From contig CM055887.1 of assembly GCA_029582165.1 (NCBI GenBank), forward strand, positions 15,609,190-15,673,189: a stretch of DNA of 64,000 nucleotides, written 5' to 3'. Every line of letters starts with the position of its first letter. Positions within the stretch are counted from its first letter, which is position 1. Of this stretch, positions 23,194 to 35,172 are shown piece after piece. Origin of the DNA: Portulaca oleracea (lineage: Eukaryota; Streptophyta; Magnoliopsida; Caryophyllales; Portulacaceae). Position numbers and translations under genes: made by a program. The notes under the pieces were generated by a model. That model worked only from the letters and a program-made list of their open reading frames with translations, ran no database searches and was not told the DNA's origin.

Positions 23194-24660
23194 ATATAGG
23201 GAAACTTACCTCTACCAATGTGCTATATTGGACAAACCCCATCATCCATCAAGCATCAAAGTGACCATATCAATCTTCACTGTGTTGGATGAGATTCTTA
23301 CTCACAGATGTTGGCTTTGGCAAGTTTCATGGATTCTGTTTATGAATCTCTAGTAGCCCAAATGCAGCTCAAGAATGTAATTATGCATTTGGTTCCTCAA
23401 AGTGTGGTAGCAAGAAGCACAGGTGATTAACACTCCATTCCCCCAAAGAAGCTTATCTATGGAGTAAACTGGTGGAGCTAACACCATTATTTGGGTATTC
23501 GATTCATTCATATGAGTCAACTTCAAGATTTTTGAGCTTTATTGGGAATTTAGGTGCTCATTGTTCAAGCTTTGCTCATTTGGCACCAGCAGGTGAGCTT
23601 GATGAAACTCTTCATGTCCTTGGCTTCATTTGTGATGTACTAATATTAATCAATGATGATGCAAATAGTTCGTTTTAATCTCTTTTCTGTTGCTTGTATG
23701 ATGATGGGAAACACTTGTTGTGGACCGTTTGAGTTAGGTTCTCCACTATAGTCTCTACAAATGGAAAACAACTTGTATCTAAACTTGTGTCTTTATGGTG
23801 GTTTAATTATTCTACTTAGAAAAATGGGGGGGGGGGGGGGGGAGACCTTTTCACAAAATAAAATGACCTCAACAAAAAAGTCTGCCTATTGAAATGAAAA
23901 TATTAATGCTGTCGAATTTATGTTGATTATTTTGATCAAAATAGCAAACTAAATAGCTTTCAGAAATTTGAGAAAGTTCCAAAAATTGGCTACCCAAGTA
24001 TTTGTCTAGTTATTGAATAATTGTTTTGAAAGATTTAAAAATATTTAAGTTCATTGTGATTATAGCAGAGTCAAACACTGAAAGGGCGAGTAATTTTTAA
24101 GCGAACAAACTTTCTAAATACGTTAGTAAATGGAGACTTAGTCTATACTCAATTAGACATAAAATATAATTATGAAATAAATAGGGAGGTTTGCATCATA
24201 CTTTTAGGAAAAAAAAAACAAAAAAACTAACCACGATAAGTCAAAGACTCAAAGTAGTGTATAAGTTTGTTGTTGTGAAGGAAATTTCTGGGTCAGTGAT
24301 ATAATAGCTGAAAGTGAAAATGGAAGAGGGAGAGTTGCTTCCTTGAACTAAATAGTCAACGACAACGTTGGTACTCATTCTATGTACTGGTTTTGAGATC
24401 CAAAAACTCCATGTAATTAGTTTTGCCTCCTGACTGAAGATATATAACATCTCCCAGGCGATTATGGAAGTTGGCAAGGTCATAGGAAAGATTCAGAGTA
24501 TGTTTCCTTCCAAGTTGACCCACCAAAATTTAGTAATGTAGTATCATTTTTGCGTAATTTACTTCTCCAGTTTGCCTGTCTGTCTGTTTGTCTCTCAATC
24601 TTGTTTTTTGTGTTTTTCAATCACAAAAATTGTATCTGAAATATTAGTTTCTTAATTAGG
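23194..24660 (+). other. PPR 3' flank and spacer, with a G18 run
   Basis: The PPR 3' UTR must start here, but no clear poly(A) site is identifiable. A run of about 18 G occurs at 23826-23843. The block ggtattcgattcattcatat (23495 region) recurs as ggtattcaattcattcattt near 27028, and gatgatgcaaatagtt near 23655 resembles gatgatttaaatagtt near 27210, showing that flanks here were duplicated along with the kinase relics. No further gene is recognised. Confidence 0.45.
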
Positions 24661-25144
24661 TTGTCCGACAAAGCAGCTAGGCAAGGGTCATCTTCCATGG
24701 AATTCTTAATTGGGTTTTGTGGGAGATATATCATACAGTTGCATAGCTCCGCTCTGCTTAGTCGTTCACAGGGTCAAATCAGTGTGTTGCTGGATCAGGA
24801 CAATGCTGCTAAGCTCACCGGTTTCCATTTGGCTGTTTGTATTCCCAAGGGTGAGCTACATGTTGTAGCTGATTATATTTCTGGGATTTGTGGTTATTGG
24901 ATCCTCAGTAGGTTCATGCCAAGGTGGTGCAGAGAATGTAGATGTCTATGCCTTTGGTGTGTTGCTTCTTGAGCTCTTGATACGCCTCAACTTTTCAAAT
25001 TGGAGCGACCGTGTGCAAATATTCACCAAAGCTGCTAGACACAAAGCATTTCACAGTGATTATCGACCCTGTAGTTATGAACAAGTTGCAACTGATCTCA
25101 AGAACATCATCATGGTCCTCAAACCATCTATTCCTACCACTTGA
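24661..25144 (+). pseudogene. ZRK/ZED1-like pseudokinase relic, copy 1
   Basis: Two overlapping frames (24661-24972, 24890-25144) carry the C-terminal half of a receptor-like cytoplasmic kinase domain. The catalytic-loop and activation region (LDQDNAAKLTGFHLAVCIPK) is followed, after a frameshift, by the helix-F block DVYAFGVLLLELL, then a degraded C-lobe. The (S/A)VCIPKGE-type motif after the DFG position is characteristic of the ZRK family (ZED1/RKS1 relatives), plant immune pseudokinases and kinases. The DFG aspartate is replaced (TGF), the N-lobe is absent and frames shift, so no functional product is expected. It is the first of three copies in tandem, all on the plus strand. Confidence 0.7.
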
Positions 25145-25420
25145 ACTGCTGCATTCTTTCAGAATCTCTCTCTCTCGCAACAACAATTTGTAAGTATGGT
25201 TCCAATCTGACTTGTACTAGGATTTCTCAACTCTAGTGTGGTTAGTGGTTGTAGTATTATTTGGAAAAGGTCGCAAAATTTCAATCTTATTGTCTGAACT
25301 CAATGCAGGAAAGCAGCACAATGGTTTTCTATGGAAGTCATCAAAATTTTATAAAGAGTGAAAGGCTGTTATTGGAGCAAACAGTTTCCTTGTTTCAGCA
25401 CAAGCCCTTCTACTTGTTAA

Positions 25421-26316
25421 TTGCTGATCTCAATACCTATTTTAAGGATTGGATCTTGTATAGTAAATTTGGGGCTTAGAGGTGGTACCAATGTGCTTGG
25501 CAATTGGGAGGAAGCACCTGTTTTGGCTAAGATCTTTGAAGAAGGTTTTCCTGATGATGAAATCTTAGTTGGTTATTGTCAAGAATTGCAATTGCAATAC
25601 ATATGGCTGCTCATAAAAACGTTCATAAGCTACTGACATATTGCCTTAAGAGTTGAGACCGAAAAACCAGTTCTTATCTATGAGTTTATAGAAAATGGAT
25701 GTCTTCATGATGTAATATACAGAAGTCAGAATCAAATGATAACTCCTATAGGATGAAAGGACGGACTGAGGATTGCATGGGAGATACGTCATGCAGTTAC
25801 TTATCTCCACTCTGCTTGTCCGTTACCCATTATCTATAGGGACCTGAATTCTATAAATGTGTACTTGGATCAAGGTAATTTTCCCAAACTGGCCAATTTC
25901 TGTAATTCTGTTTTTATCCCTGAGGCGGAGACAGATGTTATGGAAGCTTTGTGTTATCTGGGCCCTGTGTTGTTTTACACTGAACAACTGACAAAGAATG
26001 CAGATGTGCTTTGGGTTTTTCATTCTACTTGTGCTATTGACAGGACTAAACCAACATATCAAAACTTTCTTATGGCAAGGGAATGGCTCAGTACTGAGCA
26101 ATTCACTAAGTTTATTGACCCTGTAATCGTTGAGAGTGGAGCGATGCTCAATGAGGACCTCAAGCAGCAACTGCAGGCATGGATAGGGACTGTACTCGGT
26201 GCAGTGAGGAGGAAAATGGTATCGGGTTCACCATGGAAGAAGTAACCATTAAGCTTGAAAGCCTCTTTATGTCTTGGGATCCATCAATCGACGATCGAAT
26301 CCCTACCATAAGTTGA
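25421..26316 (+). pseudogene. ZRK/ZED1-like pseudokinase relic, copy 2
   Basis: This is the longest of the three copies, spanning most of a kinase domain. It has a remnant N-lobe (GNWEEAP, then ILVGYCQELQLQ), the hinge block PVLIYEFIENGCLHD (about 25660), a stop near 25754, IAWEIRHAVTYLHSACPLP, YRDLNSINVYLDQG (YRDLN in place of HRDxK, so the catalytic lysine position is lost), ANFC in place of DFG, and FTKFIDPVIVE. An out-of-frame C-terminus TMEEVTIKLESLFM ends at a stop at 26314-26316. At least two stops or frameshifts make it a pseudogene. The order of blocks is colinear with ZRK-family kinases. Confidence 0.75.
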
Positions 26317-27257
26317 TGTGATCAATGTCTGCATCAAATACTGCAGTTTATCTGTTAATGTTGCCTTCTTATCAATCGAATATTATGTTTTGTTGGTGCG
26401 ATGGGCTTCAAAAGAATTGAGATTGTGGGAGAGGTGACACTTCTGACAAAGATGTACATGAACTTGGCCAGCTGTTGAGTAGTTTTTGTCTTTTCTTTCA
26501 TTTTTCTTCTTTGGCCTAACCTCATCTCTTTTAATTTTATTAATTAATGAATATTATGTTTGATCTTCCCAAGATACAGAAAAGACCCTATCAAAGTATA
26601 TGAAAACATAATCTTCACTTAGTTGGGTATCGTATGCATACATATCTGTGATTCCTGCACAGATATAGCAGTCATTGAGCCAACATGCAGCTGAAGAAAC
26701 TAGAGGTGTGCATGTCTGCACTTTTGTGTTCTAGAGGATTCTGTGCACCTATCAGTTATGTACTGTAGACAGAAGCTAATCATGACGATGACGATCCTGA
26801 CCCGGGTGAGGTTACATCTGTCTATTGTGATTGTGATTCATTACTTGCAAAATAGTTTGTCAAGAGAAACTTGGGAGGCAAATTGTGCAGTTTCAACTGT
26901 AACCAAATTGTGAAGAATACTCCTGTATGTTATACCTGATGTTAGCATGATGCTCTGATGAATAATTTCCCCTCCCTCGAAATAAATTCTTCTGAGCAGT
27001 GGTGTTAACACATTGGGCGATCTCTGGTATTCAATTCATTCATTTTGATTCAACTTGGCTATTTCAGTATTGTTTAATCTTGTTTGGGTATGAATGGTGT
27101 TCCTAATGATGCGAACTTTGCACACTTGCTGTTAGCGAGCTCGATGCCTATGTTCATTTAGACCATTAGAATCTGATCTTTGGCTACATTTGGAATCCAA
27201 TGTTGTAAATGATGATTTAAATAGTTGATTTCTTTTTGGATTTTTCTATTGCTGGTA
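26317..27257 (+). other. Spacer and duplicated 3' flank of kinase relic
   Basis: No gene is seen. Part of it (about 27000-27080) resembles the sequence downstream of the PPR gene, as described for 23194-24660. The block around 26781-26800 encodes only a short acidic stretch. Confidence 0.4.
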
Positions 27258-27421
27258 ATAGGGGTGAGCAAAAATTCCGGGAATCCCGGTCCCGTCCCCG
27301 TCCCAAAATCCCGTTCCCGGTGGGAGCGGGACCGGGAGCGGGACTAAAATTAAAGTCCCGGTCACCAACGGGAGCGGGAGTGGGACTTAACCTCATTTCC
27401 CGGTCCCGGTCCCGATTCCCG

Positions 27422-27481
<60 letters not shown>

Positions 27482-27956
27482 TTAATTATAATAATAATAA
27501 TAAATCAAGTGGCTTCATGATGATTGATTAATTTGTGTAATTTAATTTGTGTTCGCTCTTTAGATTTATTTATTTATCACTATTTCGAACTTAGCATATT
27601 TTTTCGGAAAAAATGTTATGTATTTAATATTGCGTAATTTTAATATGGGAAAAAGTGGCTACGTAAACAAATCGACACTCACATTTGTTAAATTAAAGAA
27701 AATTTATATAATCTATGTTGATTTTTAATTTAAATAAATTAAAATAATTGGTTAAAAAAAAGGAAACCGGGACTAAAAATTTCCCGGTCGATTTCCCGGT
27801 CCCGGTGGGACTGGGAACGGGAGCAAATCTTTGCTCCCGGTCACAACCGGGAGCGGGAGCGGGAGCGGGAGCAAAACTTTGCTCCCGGTTACAACCGGGA
27901 CCGGGACCGGGACCTCCGAAAAACACCGGGATCCCGGTCCCGCTCACCCCCAGCGC
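27258..27956. mobile_element. hAT-like foldback element rich in GGGAGC/CCCGGT
   Basis: Ends are inverted: left taggggtgagc (27259) and right gctcaccccca (27942-27952). Both arms are long, GC-rich and mirrored, built of short gggagc and cccggt units (27275-27420 and 27770-27945). The centre is AT-rich with (TA)n at 27424-27453 followed by (ATA)n. The flanks share ctggta (27252-27257 and 27957-27962), short of a full 8-bp hAT duplication. Frames across it (27236-27520, 27693-28124, 27748-28023) are repeat artefacts. Confidence 0.65.
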
Positions 27957-27962
27957 CTGGTA

Positions 27963-28552
27963 TGTTGTAGAAATTTGGTTCACCAAACTAATGGTTCTAA
28001 TAAGGGGAGACAGTAAAGAATGATGGACAGGACAACATTTGGTGCAGACTGCAGACCATCTGAGTCCGCATCTCCACCGTAGTCTATACTGTATACTGGG
28101 ACAATTTGATCCTCTGGAGAACAATTTCTAACTAGGCTAGTGTCTCTGTGGTTACTCCTTTAATTTCCCTCATATTTGAAGTCTAATTTCCAAAATAAGA
28201 TGACCTTTTTTTGGTAACTTTTGGATCTTGCAAAAGTTTTGTTGGCGACTGTGTTTTAGTACTTGTGTTTGTATCTCCAAGGTGAGGCACATCACACGTG
28301 AAAGGTGGTGTTGTAGAGACATTGAGATATCTCGACCCTTTTCACAGGTTAGATGTGCATATTTACTGTTTAGGTGTGTGTTGCCACAGGACCACATGAG
28401 CAACAGACATAGGGATTTGTATGAAGCATTTTGTTAAGTGTGTTGACCTTGTGATGTTTGCAAAATGGGAGATGGTTGAATATCTTCAGGGGCAACTGCA
28501 GGCATTGATGGGGGATTATTTTCAAACATTGTGTAGCAGATGTTTGATCATT
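27963..28552 (+). other. Spacer between kinase relics
   Basis: No domain is recognised. The stretch atcttcaggggcaactgcaggcattgat (about 28480-28508) echoes the C-lobe coding end of copy 2 (caactgcaggcatgg at 26169), so it is probably a scrambled piece of the same kinase family. Confidence 0.4.
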
Positions 28553-28912
28553 GATGCAGTTGCTTATCTCTCTCTACTGTGCTTCTCCCAGGCCTGCTGA
28601 GTACAGGACAATGCTACCAAACTCACTGATCTCCATTCGACTGTTTGTATCCCTAAAGGGTTGGTAGCCAACAGTTTTACTGGGGCCAATGGTTATTTGG
28701 ATCCTGTGTCCCGAGTCCTGACTAATTAGCATGCATGCAACGGTGGTGGCAGAGATCGTTCAAGTCTATGACTTTGGTGTGTTGCTTCTTGAGCTCATGA
28801 CAGGCTGGCATTGGCCAAACAATGCAACAGTCCAGAGATTGTACCTGAGGCTGAGGGGAAACAAACTTGGCCCAGTACCATGGAGGAATTTGCAAATAAG
28901 CTTGACAACATG
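28553..28912 (+). pseudogene. ZRK/ZED1-like pseudokinase relic, copy 3
   Basis: The activation-segment block (QDNATKLTDLHSTVCIPKG, about 28605-28665), NGYLDP, and YDFGVLLLELMTGWHWP (28759-28815) align with copies 1 and 2. Stops, a frameshift near 28730 and loss of the N-lobe and most of the C-lobe leave only a core fragment. The nucleotide sequence gtgttgcttcttgagctc is shared exactly with copy 1. Confidence 0.65.
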
Positions 28913-29644
28913 ATCACGTCCTCTTAACCATCCATTAATATCCCTACCAGTACCATTGCTACTACTCAGCCACCACCAAATTTTCTTGCACCAAAAAAAA
29001 AAAAGAAAGAAAGAAAAGAAAACCCTGACTTTTACCCCGGTTTATTTTGCAAGACCCTCGGAAACAGAGTATCCATCACGTCCTTTGTATATTTTCTTGG
29101 ATTGATTTGGGGGAGATTTGATTATGTATGTCGTATCAGTGATTGAGTGACCAAGTTTTCTATCCAGTCCATGCCATTATTTTATTCATGTTTCTTCTTT
29201 AGTCAACCCCCCATCTATACTAAATCCTTTCATTTTTTTTGACGAATGTAATGTTTGATCTTAACCATCTGTTACTCCAAGATGTGGAACATCTTCTCCT
29301 GCATGTCATGTCAAGGATAAGGCTGCATGCAGATTCTCGTAAATGCAAAATTCACACTCTAGTCATTCAATCTAGGGGATGTTCACACTGATGAGGGAAA
29401 AACAGGGGCTTGGAATATTTTAATGAGTCAATGCATGGTTGTACTCTTATCTCATGTTGTAAAATTCAATGAATCCGTAGGTCAAACTAAGTGAACGGTT
29501 TATCAGAATTAGACAATACTGGCAGGAGACGCAGAATGTAGAAGTTATTTAAGATCTAATCTTACAATATTTCAATGCAAGTACACGAAATCGAAACCAC
29601 TGTATTTTGTATATGTCTTAATAATATTGACTCAGAAGCAACAA
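28913..29644. other. Intergenic spacer
   Basis: No coding or RNA feature was identified before the second tRNA-Trp gene. A-rich (about 28995-29020) and T-rich runs only. Confidence 0.4.
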
Positions 29645-29716
29645 GGATCTGTGGCGCAATGGTAGCGCGTCTGACTCCAGATCAGAAGGTTGCGTGTTCG
29701 ATTCACGTCAGGTTCA
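29645..29716 (+). tRNA. tRNA-Trp (CCA), canonical
   Basis: A 72-nt cloverleaf with acceptor stem GGATCTG/CAGGTTC, D loop AATGGTA, anticodon CCA at 29677-29679, variable loop AGGTT and a T loop TTCGATT that matches the consensus. A TTTT Pol III terminator follows at 29740-29743. CCA at the 3' end is not encoded, as expected in plants. It differs from copy 1 (21245) at a single base and is the copy more likely to be active. Confidence 0.95.
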
Positions 29717-29739
29717 ATCCCCTGATTGAGATCCTTCCC

Positions 29740-29743
29740 TTTT
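29740..29743 (+). terminator. Pol III terminator of tRNA-Trp copy 2
   Basis: TTTT 24 nt after the tRNA 3' end, followed shortly by a second TTTT. Confidence 0.6.
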
Positions 29744-30346
29744 CTTTTGCTTTTTAAGCTTTGATCTATCCTCAGTCTTTTGTGCACAAGGAACTGTTGT
29801 CGAATAAAAAGTACTGGGTTTGTTTTTTTTCTTTTCTTTACTTATATAATATAGTCCTTCCAGTATAGTTGCACATTAGTCTACCTGATCTTGAATCTAG
29901 TGTAGTCGAAACTTCACATTTCAAACATTCTGGGTACAAACAAGTTGGATATTGAAGGATAAACAAATACCGAATGAGGTGAATACCCATTTTTTTCTGC
30001 CTGAAACAATTCATCCAAGCCTTCAATCTATTTCTTTCTGCTGCTGCTGCCTATTGTTCTACTGCTTCGGTTAATGCTCATCTTGCTTCAGCTTGTAATT
30101 TTCCTTCTTAAAGTTCAGAATTTTCCTTCCTAAAGTTTTGGTCTGTCTGGTAGCTTTTATTCTTTTTTTTTTCTCTGAAACAATGGTATCTTTTATTCCT
30201 GATGCCTGGTTGATTCACTTGATTGTAATTTGAATATCTTTACAGCTTGCTGAGGCTTGGAATAATAATAATAATTGAGAAAAAACAATTTATACAGTTT
30301 GGAATTTTCAATCAAACTAATGATCATTAACAACTTGCTGAGACTT

Positions 30347-30382
<36 letters not shown>

Positions 30383-31095
30383 TTAATTTATACAGTTTGG
30401 AATTTTAAATCAGACCAATGATCATATCAAAATCGGAAGTTGGAACCAAAATCCATGACCGTAGTCACTTTTTCCAGAGTCAAACTGAACCGGAAATCCC
30501 AACCGGAAAGTTTCTGACCATCCTGCCTTCCATGAATTTGAATGATCAGAAATTTGAAATTTCAATGCGAAGCTGCAATTGTCCCTTTGTAATATTGCAG
30601 TTACACATACGACAGAAAACAAACACACACATAGCTAACCTCATCATACTCTAGTTATTCAAAAAGCTCTGCTTCTAACATGTATCAGTCCCAGAAAATG
30701 AGTTGTCCAAATTGTGTTACGTCCAAAACAAAACTTTCACCAATGTTACACATCTCATTTGGCAAAAGGGGATCTTGTACAGAACAAAACATTATGATAT
30801 ACACAAAAGTAAAAAAAAAAAAAACAAAAATTGAAGAAAAAAAAAAGAAATTGCTTTGCCCCTCTTCTAACTACAGAGTCATGATCCTCATCTTCATCAT
30901 TGTCTTCTGAAACTTGAAATCCATCCTCGACAGCATAAGCAAGGCCACAAAAACCGGCCAGTCAAAAAGGTTAAAATGGACTGCTAGTTCATGGAATTTG
31001 TCATTGACTGTTCCGTGTGCAAAGCATATTACAGGTGAGACAACATGAAACAGTTCGTTTACAAGTGAATTGAGATTGAGGTTGAGATTTCTTTC
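29744..31095. other. Spacer between tRNA-Trp and the CLS 3' end
   Basis: No gene is recognised. A tandem duplication of about 90 bp occupies 30244-30425: (a)cttgctgag, an (AAT)n run, then tttatacagtttggaatttt and aatgatcat in both halves, with the second (AAT)n longer. The CLS 3' UTR (minus strand) must lie just below 31096, but no clear poly(A) signal was found. Confidence 0.45.
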
Positions 31096-34012
31096 TTAGT
31101 GACTCGTCCTTGCTGTAGAGATGGATCTATTTCTCAGATACTGAACTCCATATGCTCCAGTGGAAGCGACAGTCGTAGAAGCCACCAACCAGCTGAACCA
31201 AATCATGCATATATCAGTTTTCATTATTTCCACCTTTAAATTTCAAAATCAGTTCTCCAAAATTTCAGACCATATTTCAAGTTCCCTTGTGAATGTGCAA
31301 ATGCAATATCAGATTTCCTCGCATTCAAATCTGACCAGATCCAATCAGATGAACTTCAACTTGCTATATAGCAATGCTTAGCATCTTTTTACAGCACATG
31401 CTACTATTGAATCTTCACTCAAGTTGAGCAACCCACATTCTTGTGTACGCATAAGCATTTTATAAGAACAAAAACATTTGATGTCTTTAAAATTGATTTG
31501 AACCCAACACATAAACATCCACATTAGACACCAGTAGCTGAGTTAGAGCAACAACGTAGTGACTATGTGTCTTAGCAGTTTACCTCAGGTACGTGATGTA
31601 TAATTGAGTTTCTGGGGTCCCTAATTCAGGTTGCAAAAGGGCAGCAGCAACCAACATCAGTTGGAAAACAGTATTTACCTGTATTACTCGTCATCAGTGC
31701 CCATCATACAAATACACAAACGGATAATATTAAGCAAGCAAATATTATATATTGTCTAACAGTAATCACCTATTTGTATATAAATCTTATAACATTTCAT
31801 ACAGCCACCTATATTTATCCTTCTGTTATTTCTTTTTCCCATTTTTTGGGGGCGGCACCACCAAATCCACCCACAATACTTGTTGGAAAGAGATATTATA
31901 GAAATAAGAAAACTTGTGCTAGGAAAACCGAAATATTGAATTTAAACTCATTCTGGAAACAAATGTTTTAGATTTGGTGTGTTGGTGGTAATATAACCAC
32001 TAAAACAGGAAATACTCAATGTAGCTTTTCACATACCATGTATCCAATAATGAGGGGTATGCATAAAGACAAAAGACATACCTTGCTTATTAATAAGGGC
32101 TCCACCTTTTCAGGACGAGTTCCATCGAGGTTGAAGAAATCATACCAGCTTTTCCACTGAAGAAGTTCTCAAGTTAGAAAGCGACATCAGTAATTAAGAA
32201 ATCAACAAGTCTTAAGCGAGAAACCTCACCTGCCAATGCAAGCTACTGGCTCTTTTGTATACAGCACCGCCAACAAGCATAACATCTCGTACCACGACAA
32301 GACCGACAAGCCCAGCTTCACATGAGAATAATTACTTCAAAATCTATTCTTCAGATATTATAAAATATTTTTCTGAAAACAAAATCAAAAATATTATCAT
32401 GTCCATCAAGAAACACCCAAATGCACTAAATGGTGAGGCACACTATACAACATCATAGTGATGGTGCTAAGTGCCAACTGAAAATAAGGAAAGCCCAAGG
32501 AGACCTGAAAGGAAGTCAGAAGACATCTAGGATCACCTGGTGTGTATTGAGGACAAAATATATAAGGATTTTGTAGTGATCTTGGGCAAAGGAGGCATAA
32601 CTAACACAAAATCCCATTTGACTCATCTTTATGCGCCTGTCTTCTTAGTTGTCTCCATTACCTTTCATTTCTTAAACTTGCATTCTTTAGGACTATCTTT
32701 CTCTCAGGACCTTCACTTCCTCTAATTTCCTCTACCGTGTCCTGCCTTTCTATTTACACTATTTCTCAGTCATTCTAGCTTCATGAGCAAACAAGCTGAC
32801 AAAAGTGGTGAATAGCAAGACCACATACAGTACAGAAAGACTGACTACTTACGATGTAGAAGATTTCGCTCCACCATTGCTACAGCAACACATCCAACTA
32901 GAACCTGCAGCATCAACAATTATAGACTTGTCAAGATAAGTATCCCCTCCATGAAAGTCTAAAAGTGTCACCCGAAATGAACATACTTTACCTTGTCTGC
33001 AAGAGGATCAAGGTAGGAGCCAACAACCGAATTAATCCCCATCTTCCTAGCAAGGAATCCATCTAACTACAACGACATAAGATTTATAATCCCGTCCACA
33101 ATAACAAATTGATAGCAATATCCAATGAGATATTCTATTCTCACCCAATCAGAGGCGCCCGAAACTGCCAGTCCCACAAATGCTGGAAGATACCATTCAT
33201 TGACAATCATCCTGGATAGAGTAGATATGTCAATGTTCCAGCTACTGTTAAATGAAAAGCTAGCAGGAAGCATACTAGCACATATTCCAGGTTACGAATT
33301 GAGCAGCATATGTATATCGATCCCATCCCACCATCATATATTAGTAGATAACATTGAAAAGCATATTTCATGACCATCCAATATAAGAATTATCACCACA
33401 TAAAGGTGGATATGGCATGGTAATTCATAGATTATAGTTAATGGCCTATAAATGTGAACTTGAAAAGGGGTAAAAGAGACTGAATGGCAAAGAGAATAAA
33501 AAGATGAAAGCGTACCAGCCAAGAAACGGACCAGAAACCAGGCGGCTAAAGGAGACGAAGTTGGGCCAATTCACAAAACTCTCAACAAAGCCACCTCCAT
33601 TTCTCAATTCACCAACCGAGGAATCAGTCTCTTTCTTGTCATCCACCTTCTTCCGAATCCCTAATTTGATCGGAAGCTCTACTTTGGCATTCTGAAGGAG
33701 CTTCAGCTTGAAAGCATCGATTTTGGGAGGGAGAACGAAGTCGCTTTGGACAAGAAGAGGAGTAGCAGACTGGGAGAGCTTCCATGGAGTAGAAGAGAGG
33801 AAGAGGGGACCCTGAAAGACGAAGAGGTCCGAGAGAGGAGAGAGAAAGCGGGAGTGAAGAAGAGGGGGAGAGAGAAAGGGGTTGCGAGAAAGAGGAGAGA
33901 GAAGAGGCGTGTTAGGGTTCGAAGAGGATAGAGAGACTGATGTGAGGAAAGGTCTAGGTTTAGGAGAATTGGGATTTCTGATTATTTTCTGCAAAGATCT
34001 GAACATCGCCAT
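31096..34012 (-). CDS. CLS: Cardiolipin synthase (CMP-forming), mitochondrial
   Basis: Eight exons on the minus strand: 34012-33516, 33211-33145, 33066-32992, 32904-32853, 32315-32230, 32156-32082, 31678-31584, 31192-31096. All introns are GT-AG and all phases join, giving 347 aa (Arabidopsis CLS, At4g04870, is about 341). The enzyme joins CDP-diacylglycerol and phosphatidylglycerol to make cardiolipin and CMP in the inner mitochondrial membrane. The CDP-alcohol phosphatidyltransferase signature is intact across the exon 2/3 junction: DG-x2-AR-x8-G-x3-D-x3-D, with both metal-binding aspartates in GSYLDPLAD. Hydrophobic stretches ([49 protein letters not shown]) are membrane helices. The N-terminus is Arg/Ser/Pro-rich and lacks acidic residues for a long stretch, as a mitochondrial presequence. 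It looks fully functional. Confidence 0.95.
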
Positions 34013-34162
34013 TGTTGCAGGATCACTTCAACGACATTGGTTTGGTTTGCCTTGGGAAGCGGTTATGACGAAATTTTGGGGGAGGTTTTCACAGGGGTTT
34101 TAGCTTGACTGCTTGAGTGCTTGACCTTGGGTCATCAACTCCTTTTTTTTTTAAACAAAAAA
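34013..34162 (-). promoter_or_regulatory. CLS 5' flank
   Basis: Short unique sequence between the CLS start codon and a block of MITEs, so the core promoter and 5' UTR must be here or extend into the MITE block. No clear TATA box is seen on the minus strand. Confidence 0.35.
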
Positions 34163-34766
34163 AGAATTCTACCATAATTAAAAATAAATAAAAAATTTCA
34201 ATATGATAGTTGAAATATGGAATTTATCTTTCAATTTTATTTATTGATTAAAGAACTTTGATTAAAGGACTTGTTATGATAAGTAATTCCATTTGTTAAA
34301 ATATAAATTTTATAAAATTTAATATTTTTGATGAGATTCTAACATAATTATTTATGAAAATTCTACCATAGTTGAAATTATTTTCAACTATGGTATTTGA
34401 AAATTGCATAACTATTAATTTATAAAAAGTAAATTACATATATTAAAAGATTTATATCTCACTAAATAGGATTAACCGTTTGTAATAACTTACTTTCATC
34501 AATATATTTTAATATTAATTTTTTATAGTAGAATTAATGATACTTACACTTTCAACTATGATAGTTGAAAAAAATTCAAATTTGTTAGAAAATCCTTCAA
34601 ATATTAAATTTTGTAAAAAGTTATATTTCAACAAGAAGGATTACTTATTGTAATAAGTTCTTTAATCAATATATAACAATTTCGACTTTCTTAAAAGTAT
34701 ATTTTAGGGGTATTTTACATTTCAACTACCATAGTTGAAAATAATTTCAACTATGGTGGAATCTCC
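34163..34766. mobile_element. MITE with caactatggt-type inverted ends
   Basis: The left end gaattctaccataattaaa and the right end caactatggtggaatctc are inverted. Internal copies of the same motif form local palindromes (about 34355-34400 and 34715-34762, ctaccatagttgaaa with its complement). AT-rich centre. Target duplication not identified; boundaries are approximate. It lies about 150 bp upstream of CLS. Confidence 0.5.
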
Positions 34767-34778
34767 CATTTATTTATT

Positions 34779-35172
34779 GGGAAATTTTATTTGGTAGACT
34801 TCAACTTTTGTCTATTTCAAGTTGTCAACCATTTTTTAAACTATTCCAAGTGGTAGTTTTATTTTGAAAATTATTTCATCTCGTCAGCTTCTTCTTGTAC
34901 CGTTTGTTAACATATTGCGCGCAAAATTTTCCTTCTCTCTCAATTTTATTTAGCTTTCCTTATCAATCTCACAATCGACTAACTTGGAATAATATCTAAA
35001 ATGTTTGATAACTCGGAATAATATCTAAAAACTTGGAATAATTTTTAAAATTTTTAAAATAAACCTACCATTTAGAATAATTTTCAAAATGAGTCTACCA
35101 CTTTGAATAATTTCAAAAGTGGTTGACAACTTAGAATAGACAAAAGTTGAAACCTATCAAATGAAATTTCCC
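34779..35172. mobile_element. Long-TIR MITE (gggaaatttYattt ends)
   Basis: Inverted repeats of about 110 bp: left gggaaattttatttggtaga (34779) and right tatcaaatgaaatttccc (ending 35172), with the shared interior word ttcaacttttgtctatt. The centre is not coding. Mutator-like by structure; no exact 9-bp duplication found. Confidence 0.6.

Noticed and set aside
24241..24483. 80-codon minus-strand frame
   Set aside because: No recognisable domain, opposite to the kinase relics, and no partner exons found.
27236..28124. Frames encoding Gly/Ala/Pro-rich proteins
   Set aside because: Caused by gggagc/cccggt repeats of the foldback element and its microsatellite core.
29575..29757. 60-codon plus-strand frame
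   Set aside because: It runs through the tRNA-Trp gene; coincidental.
33446..33522. Extension of the first CLS exon past 33516 (unspliced frame)
   Set aside because: A GT donor at 33515-33514 joins in phase to exon 2 and reproduces the conserved protein; the extra residues are intron.
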